From the NCBI GenBank assembly GCA_900321505.1, contig ONWK01000203.1, positions 1 through 9,352 on the forward strand: a stretch of 9,352 nt of DNA. The letters run 5' to 3'. Each line of letters starts with the position of its first letter. The first letter of the stretch is position 1. Origin of the DNA: an uncultured Eubacteriales bacterium (GTDB lineage: Bacteria; Bacillota; Clostridia; Lachnospirales; Lachnospiraceae). A program made the translations under genes and the position numbers. Shown piece by piece: positions 5,907-9,352 of the stretch. Under the pieces are notes generated by a model that was given only the letters and a program-made list of their open reading frames with translations, was not told the origin of the DNA and ran no database searches.

Positions 5907-6491
5907 TTACTTTCTGTTAACTACCACCTGATCGATCAGTCCGTATTCAGCGGCTTCCTGAGCAGTCTTCCAGTTGTCACGCTCACAGTCTGCAAGGATC
6001 TCCTCATAGGTCTTTCCGCAGTTCTCAGCCAGGATCCTGTGAAGCTTCTCCTTGGTCCGCTGCATATGCTGTGCGGCGATCTGCATATCCGTCGCCTGGC
6101 CCTGCATACCGCCGAGAGGCTGATGGATCATGATCTCAGCATTCGGAAGTGCAAATCTCTTGCCCTTTGTTCCGCCTGAAAGCAGGAAAGCGCCCATGCT
6201 GGCAGCCATTCCCACACAGATCGTGGATACGTCACATTTAATATATTTCATTGTATCATAGATAGCCATACCCGCAGTTACGGATCCTCCGGGGCTGTTG
6301 ATATAGAGATTGATGTCCTTTGTGGAATCCTCGGACTCCAGGAAGAGCAGCTGTGCGACCACAAGACTTGCAGTCACATCATTCACCTCATCTCCGAGGA
6401 AAATGATACGCTCCTTCAGCAATCTGGAATATATATCATACGCCCTCTCACCGCGGCTGCTGGTCTCTATGACGGTAGGTACCAATGCCAT
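5907..6491 (-). CDS. clpP: ATP-dependent Clp protease proteolytic subunit ClpP
   Basis: A 194-residue serine peptidase that forms the double heptameric chamber degrading unfolded substrates. The catalytic triad is S98 in GMAASM, H123 in MIHQPLGG and D172 in ERDNW. The N-terminal MALVPTVIETSSRGER and the NSPGGSVTAG oxyanion-side motif (65-74) are standard. The ATG follows a purine-rich AAAAGGGGG at 7-nt spacing. It lies 29 nt after tig and 18 nt before clpX, the usual tig-clpP-clpX order in which chaperone and protease genes are expressed together. No internal promoter was recognised. Confidence 0.98.
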   Translation of the reverse strand: MALVPTVIETSSRGERAYDIYSRLLKERIIFLGDEVNDVTASLVVAQLLFLESEDSTKDINLYINSPGGSVTAGMAIYDTMKYIKCDVSTICVGMAASMGAFLLSGGTKGKRFALPNAEIMIHQPLGGMQGQATDMQIAAQHMQRTKEKLHRILAENCGKTYEEILADCERDNWKTAQEAAEYGLIDQVVVNRK

Positions 6492-6520
6492 TTCATAACC
6501 CCCTTTTATCTGTTATTCTG

Positions 6521-7831
6521 TTACTCAGCGTCCTTTGCAGCTGCCTCAACCTCAACGGCGCTGTCTGCCATAAGCTTGACAGCCTTACGGTTCTTAAGGT
6601 CATTCTTGATGGCATCGATCTCTCTGTCGCCTACCATCTCTCTGAACTTCTCAACCTCCATCTGATAGGACTCTGCCATCTTGCCAAGCTCTTCATTTAC
6701 TTCATCTTCACTGACTTCGATTGCCTCTGCCTTTGCAACAGCCTCAACTACAAGGCTGGACTTGATGCGTGTGATGGCATCCGGCTTCATCTGCTCCTTA
6801 AGATCATCCTTTGTCATCTTGGTGATCTGCAGATACTGCTCAAGCTTAAGTCCCTGATAGGAAAGACGCATGCCGAAATCTTCAAGCATTCTGTCCTGCT
6901 GAAGCTCGATCATGGGTTCGGGGATATCCATCTCAGAGGTCTCGATCAGCTTCTCGATAACCTTGGATTCCTTAGCTCTCTCAGCAGAATCCTTCTTACG
7001 AACCTCAAGAGTCTTTCTCACATCCTGCTCATACTCAGCATAGGTATCGAATGCAGATACATCGGAAGCGAAATCATCATCAAGCTCGGGGAGCTGTGTC
7101 TCGGTAATACCGAGCAGCTTAACCTTGAATACTGCCGGCTTTCCTGCAAGTTTCTCTGCCTGATACTCCTCGGGGAAGGTTACATTTACATCGAACTCAT
7201 CATCGATGGACTTTCCAACGATCTGGTCCTCAAAGGTATCGATAAATGAATGGGAACCAAGGGTCAGCGCATAATCCTCACCCTTGCCGCCTTCAAATGC
7301 CTCTCCGTCAACAAAGCCTTCAAAATTGATCTTTACTTCATCATCCAGCTTTGCGGGGCGGTCGGTAACAGCAACCTTACGTCCGTTCTCCTTCTGGGTC
7401 TTTAATATCTCAGCCTTTACTTCCTCATCGGATACGGAGATATCATCCTTCTCAACCTCGATGCCCTTGTATTCGCCAAGCTTAACCTCGGGACGTACAG
7501 CAACCTTTGCCACATAGATAAAATCCTTACCCTTTTCGATCTGGCTTACCGAGATCTCAGGACGTGATACGATATCAAGCTCGATACCATCCACTTCCTC
7601 GGGATAGGTCTTATTGATCAGATCATTTGCGGCATCCTCATAGAATACCTCAGGACCATATACCTTCTCGATATATGCCATGGGCACCTTGCCCTTGCGG
7701 AAGCCTGCCATCTGGAATCTGCTCTTTGTCTTGTTATAAGCTCCCTTAAGAGCCTTCTCAAATTCCTCAGCAGGTATTGTGATCGTAAGATCCGCCATAT
7801 TTCCTTCAAGCTTCTCAACAGATAAACTCAT
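6521..7831 (-). CDS. tig: Trigger factor, ribosome-bound chaperone
   Basis: A 436-residue trigger factor. It binds L23 at the ribosome exit tunnel and shields nascent chains, and has peptidyl-prolyl isomerase activity. The N-terminal domain carries the ribosome-binding signature GFRKGKVP at 43-50, in register with the E. coli protein. The FKBP-type isomerase domain covers about 155-245 (INFEGFVDGEAFEGG, LGSHSFIDTFEDQIVG). The long helical C-terminal domain forms the chaperone arms and ends in an acidic/alanine-rich tail. The start is the ATG at 7829-7831, with a near-perfect AAGGAGG at 8-nt spacing, and not the in-frame upstream start at 7871-7873, which would add 14 non-homologous residues read through the ribosome binding site. 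It is the first gene of the tig-clpP-clpX-engB-luxS cluster, with a structured leader. Confidence 0.97.
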   Translation of the reverse strand: MSLSVEKLEGNMADLTITIPAEEFEKALKGAYNKTKSRFQMAGFRKGKVPMAYIEKVYGPEVFYEDAANDLINKTYPEEVDGIELDIVSRPEISVSQIEKGKDFIYVAKVAVRPEVKLGEYKGIEVEKDDISVSDEEVKAEILKTQKENGRKVAVTDRPAKLDDEVKINFEGFVDGEAFEGGKGEDYALTLGSHSFIDTFEDQIVGKSIDDEFDVNVTFPEEYQAEKLAGKPAVFKVKLLGITETQLPELDDDFASDVSAFDTYAEYEQDVRKTLEVRKKDSAERAKESKVIEKLIETSEMDIPEPMIELQQDRMLEDFGMRLSYQGLKLEQYLQITKMTKDDLKEQMKPDAITRIKSSLVVEAVAKAEAIEVSEDEVNEELGKMAESYQMEVEKFREMVGDREIDAIKNDLKNRKAVKLMADSAVEVEAAAKDAE

Positions 7832-7839
7832 TGGTTCTT

Positions 7840-7846
7840 CCTCCTT
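7840..7846 (-). promoter_or_regulatory. Ribosome binding site of tig
   Basis: AAGGAGG on the minus strand, 8 nt before the ATG at 7829-7831. It fixes the tig start. Confidence 0.9.
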
Positions 7847-7850
7847 ATAC

Positions 7851-7872
7851 TGAACGTCCTTCTCCGACGTCA
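7851..7872 (-). other. Hairpin next to the tig ribosome binding site
   Basis: On the minus strand TGACGTC (7866-7872) pairs with GACGTTCA (7851-7858) with one bulged T, around a 7-nt loop. The stem ends only 4 nt before AAGGAGG. It could influence ribosome access or simply be a spacer structure. Confidence 0.45.
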
Positions 7873-7878
7873 TCCTTC

Positions 7879-7928
7879 AAAAAACGTGGCCTGCAGGATC
7901 ATGATACTATCAAAATCCCACAAGCCAC
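7879..7928 (-). terminator. Terminator-like hairpin in the tig leader, candidate attenuator
   Basis: On the minus strand GTGGCTTGTGGGAT (7915-7928) can pair over all 14 positions, including three G-U pairs, with ATCCTGCAGGCCAC (7886-7899) around a 15-nt loop. One G and then six T (7879-7884) follow, which is the form of an intrinsic terminator. It lies just downstream of the tig -10 box, so the RNA would begin at or within the 5' arm. It may stop readthrough from the upstream mtnN transcript, attenuate tig itself, or both. Confidence 0.6.
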
Positions 7929-7931
7929 AAG

Positions 7932-7960
7932 ATTATAACACATTATTTTTTCATAGTCTA
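7932..7960 (-). promoter_or_regulatory. Probable sigma-A promoter of tig cluster
   Basis: A perfect -10 TATAAT (7932-7937) and a -35 TAGACT (7955-7960, 4/6) are separated by exactly 17 nt of AT-rich sequence. The predicted start is about 7924-7926, giving a leader of about 94 nt. No other promoter is visible between the hairpin at 7886-7928 and the tig start. Confidence 0.7.
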
Positions 7961-7980
7961 CCATATTTTTCAAGGTTTTT

Positions 7981-8048
7981 GATCGCTGTCCTGACTTTGC
8001 TGCCGTTTACCGCCTCAGCCGGAGCCCGGGATAACGAACAGTTACCGC
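7981..8048. repeat. GC-rich intergenic element (copy B)
   Basis: A GC-rich island between the 71-residue membrane protein gene and the tig promoter. It carries CCGTTTAC (8003-8010), GCCGGAGC (8018-8025) and CGAACAGTTAC (8035-8045), in the same order as near-identical blocks in the element at 395-525. GGATAAC (8029-8035) pairs with GTTACC (8041-8046) with one bulge. It does not end in a T-run in either direction, so it is not an obvious terminator. Confidence 0.35.
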
Positions 8049-8052
8049 ATAT

Positions 8053-8268
8053 TCACCTTGTAAATACAGCAAGAAGAAGGATTATTATGGATCCGGACAG
8101 CAGATTCGTTGCGAGCAAACCTACAAGAAATGCCAGAAACGGCTTCTCAGGTTTCTTCATAAAGGGCTTTTTAAAATGCATATCCTGTTTAAGATAGTGA
8201 AATACAAAATAATCAAATATGTACAGTATTACTGCCATAATAAAAAGGATAAGTGATGTTATATACAT
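8053..8268 (-). CDS. Small two-helix membrane protein, hypothetical
   Basis: A 71-residue protein not recognised as any named family. Residues about 3-25 form one hydrophobic helix (LILFIMAVILYIFDYF). They are followed by a basic linker with many lysines (residues about 27-42, KQDMHFKKPFMKK), then a second hydrophobic helix at about 43-69 (LAFLVGLLATNLL, IIILLLAVF). By the positive-inside rule the linker would be cytoplasmic, with both termini outside. The ATG is preceded by AGGAG (GGAG 4 nt away). It starts 36 nt after mtnN with no terminator between, so the two are probably cotranscribed. The codon use and the clean ribosome binding site support a real gene; function is unknown. Confidence 0.7.
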   Translation of the reverse strand: MYITSLILFIMAVILYIFDYFVFHYLKQDMHFKKPFMKKPEKPFLAFLVGLLATNLLSGSIIILLLAVFTR

Positions 8269-8304
8269 TTCTCTCCTGCCTCGTTCTGATGGGTGACGGT
8301 CCTG

Positions 8305-8979
8305 CTATAAGGCCTTTATGATTTCCTTCAATACACCAAAAGCCACTTCCGCACTTCTGATCACATTCTGATTAAAGTCTCCGCCGTCTCCTGCGTAAGT
8401 ATCGCTTATGCACTTTATTGACAGGCATCTAACCCCGTTTGTCAGACATATTCTTGCGATCGCAGCGATCTCCATATCACATATCTGACAATCCAATGCT
8501 GCCAGAGCATCCTTATCTTCCTTTTTTTCTATAAATCTGCCGCCGCTGGCAACTGTAACCTTCTTCAGCTGCGGCATTATACCGATCGCTTTTTCCACCA
8601 TTTCCCCGTTTAATGGAATAAACTCATCAGGATACTCAAGATACTGATACTTCTTCACAGGATCAATGGGGGAGATATCAAAATCATAGTTCAGTACACG
8701 GCTGACTACAAAAAGATCCTCAACCTTAAGCTCCGGTATCAGAGCCCCTGTCACACCGAAATTCATTACCAGATCACATCCGGTCTCAAGGATCAGCAGT
8801 TGGGTCGAAGCAGCCGCATCGATCTCTCCGTAGCCGGAAAGAACAGCTGACACTTCATGCCCGAACATCTCCGTACTGAATATTGTCCGTCCTCCGACCT
8901 GTTTTGTTGTTATTTCTCCGCCGTTTTCCAAAAAAGCCTTTAATTCTCTTTCAATGGCTATGATCAGACCAATTTTCAT
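8305..8979 (-). CDS. mtnN: 5'-methylthioadenosine/S-adenosylhomocysteine nucleosidase-like
   Basis: A 224-residue nucleoside phosphorylase-fold protein. MtnN removes adenine from S-adenosylhomocysteine and methylthioadenosine; with the former it yields S-ribosylhomocysteine, the LuxS substrate. The start MKIGLIIAIERE aligns with E. coli MtnN and keeps E12, the acid near the ribose. The ribose-binding glutamate is E170 in CDMEIAAIA, and the catalytic aspartate is D193 in CISDTYAGDGGD. NFGVTGAL (73-80) is the central glycine loop. The usual SGD in the adenine-site strand is SGG (145-147). The ATG has GAGAGG at 8-nt spacing. It lies downstream of etfA, from which a strong terminator separates it; its own promoter is not clear. 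The family is firm, but substrate preference could differ, as sequence around 98-115 diverges from E. coli MtnN. Confidence 0.8.
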   Translation of the reverse strand: MKIGLIIAIERELKAFLENGGEITTKQVGGRTIFSTEMFGHEVSAVLSGYGEIDAAASTQLLILETGCDLVMNFGVTGALIPELKVEDLFVVSRVLNYDFDISPIDPVKKYQYLEYPDEFIPLNGEMVEKAIGIMPQLKKVTVASGGRFIEKKEDKDALAALDCQICDMEIAAIARICLTNGVRCLSIKCISDTYAGDGGDFNQNVIRSAEVAFGVLKEIIKAL

Positions 8980-9003
8980 ATCAGATACCTCTCTTTTATA
9001 AAA

Positions 9004-9028
9004 GAAGCCGGGTTTTTAACCCGGCTTC
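9004..9028 (-). terminator. Intrinsic terminator downstream of etfA
   Basis: A perfect 11-bp stem (GAAGCCGGGTT 9004-9014 with AACCCGGCTTC 9018-9028) with a 3-nt loop. On the minus strand it is followed by TTTTATAAAA. It sits 21 nt after the etfA stop and 24 nt before the mtnN start, so most etf transcripts should end here. Confidence 0.9.
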
Positions 9029-9049
9029 ATATGTATTTGGACTATAATC

Positions 9050-9352
9050 TTACTGAGCCTTTGCAGCTTTAGCTTCCAGGATCTTCTTTGTAAGATCCGG
9101 AACTATCTTGTTAAGATCACCTACAACACCATAGTCAGCAACATCAAAGATCGGTGCTGTCTCGTCCTTATTGATCGCGATGATGATATCAGACTCTTCC
9201 ATACCTGCCACATGCTGGATCGCACCTGAGATACCGATTGCGAAATATACATGAGGACGTACAGTCTTTCCGGTCTGACCCACCTGCATCTCCTTCGGCT
9301 TCCAGCCTGAGTCTACCACTGCACGGGAGCAGCTCACCTGTCCGCCTATGGC
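9050..9352 (-). CDS. etfA: Electron transfer flavoprotein alpha subunit, C-terminal part (cut by window edge)
   Basis: The last 100 residues of EtfA; the reading frame is open to the right edge, so the start lies outside. EtfA with EtfB carries electrons from acyl-CoA dehydrogenases, and in anaerobes takes part in flavin-based electron bifurcation. The conserved FAD domain is clear: VGQTGKTVRP followed by VYFAIGISGAIQHVAGM, then NKDETAPIFDVADYGVVGDL. The earlier AIGGQVSCSR at the window edge is the start of the same domain (GGQVxxSR). The GTG at 9335-9337 is an internal valine and not a start. In Clostridia etfB normally precedes etfA, often next to bcd or a hydroxyacyl-CoA operon; none of that is visible here. 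The gene is followed by a strong terminator. Confidence 0.96.
   Translation of the reverse strand, partial: AIGGQVSCSRAVVDSGWKPKEMQVGQTGKTVRPHVYFAIGISGAIQHVAGMEESDIIIAINKDETAPIFDVADYGVVGDLNKIVPDLTKKILEAKAAKAQ

Noticed and set aside
6485..7249. A plus-strand 254-codon open frame rich in Leu, Ile and Cys
   Set aside because: Antisense shadow of tig. The hydrophobic look comes from the complement of Glu/Lys/Asp codons, and no start signal is visible.
7832..7873. A 14-codon N-terminal extension of trigger factor
   Set aside because: It would read through the SD-adjacent hairpin and the strong AAGGAGG. The protein family begins at the downstream ATG.
9335..9337. GTG as the start of a short EtfA-like gene
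   Set aside because: The frame continues upstream to the window edge with conserved EtfA residues, so it is an internal valine.

Overview
The window reads as an ordinary chromosomal housekeeping segment of a Gram-positive, anaerobic Clostridia-type bacterium, most likely a member of the Lachnospiraceae. The evidence is the DUF4364 gene, the rho-rpmE-DUF1385 order, the tig-clpP-clpX-engB order, LuxS together with a MtnN-like nucleosidase, an EtfA subunit, strong AGGAGG-type ribosome binding sites, and moderate GC with AT-rich promoters. The genus cannot be fixed from the sequence alone. No phage, insertion sequence, CRISPR array, tRNA or rRNA gene was seen. All genes lie on the minus strand except the DUF4364 gene.

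Left third (1-3315). On the minus strand, rho (923-2590) is followed by rpmE (532-738) and the start of a DUF1385 membrane-protein gene cut by the left edge (1-288). A strong hairpin terminator (360-392) separates rpmE from DUF1385. Rho carries an unusually long polar insertion with seven octapeptide repeats between its N-terminal domain and its RNA-binding domain. A small DUF4364 gene (2794-3315) is divergent from rho. It ends at a perfect 9-bp-stem hairpin shared with the convergent luxS.

Middle (3369-7831). A compact minus-strand cluster runs tig (trigger factor), clpP, clpX, engB, luxS. It joins nascent-chain folding, ATP-dependent proteolysis, a ribosome-assembly GTPase and the S-ribosylhomocysteine lyase that makes the AI-2 precursor. 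A lon gene, often present between clpX and engB in related bacteria, is absent. The tig promoter is followed at once by a 14-bp hairpin and a U6 tract in the leader, which looks like an attenuator governing the whole cluster.

Right end (8053-9352). Upstream on the same strand are a 71-residue two-helix membrane protein and a MtnN-like 5'-methylthioadenosine/S-adenosylhomocysteine nucleosidase. Beyond a strong terminator (9004-9028) lies the C-terminal third of etfA, cut by the right edge. MtnN and LuxS catalyse successive steps of S-adenosylhomocysteine recycling and sit about 4.4 kb apart on one strand.

No wholly new system is evident. The points most worth a second look are the candidate attenuator before tig, the repeat-bearing Rho insertion, and two related GC-rich intergenic elements (395-525 and 7981-8048) that may belong to a dispersed repeat family.
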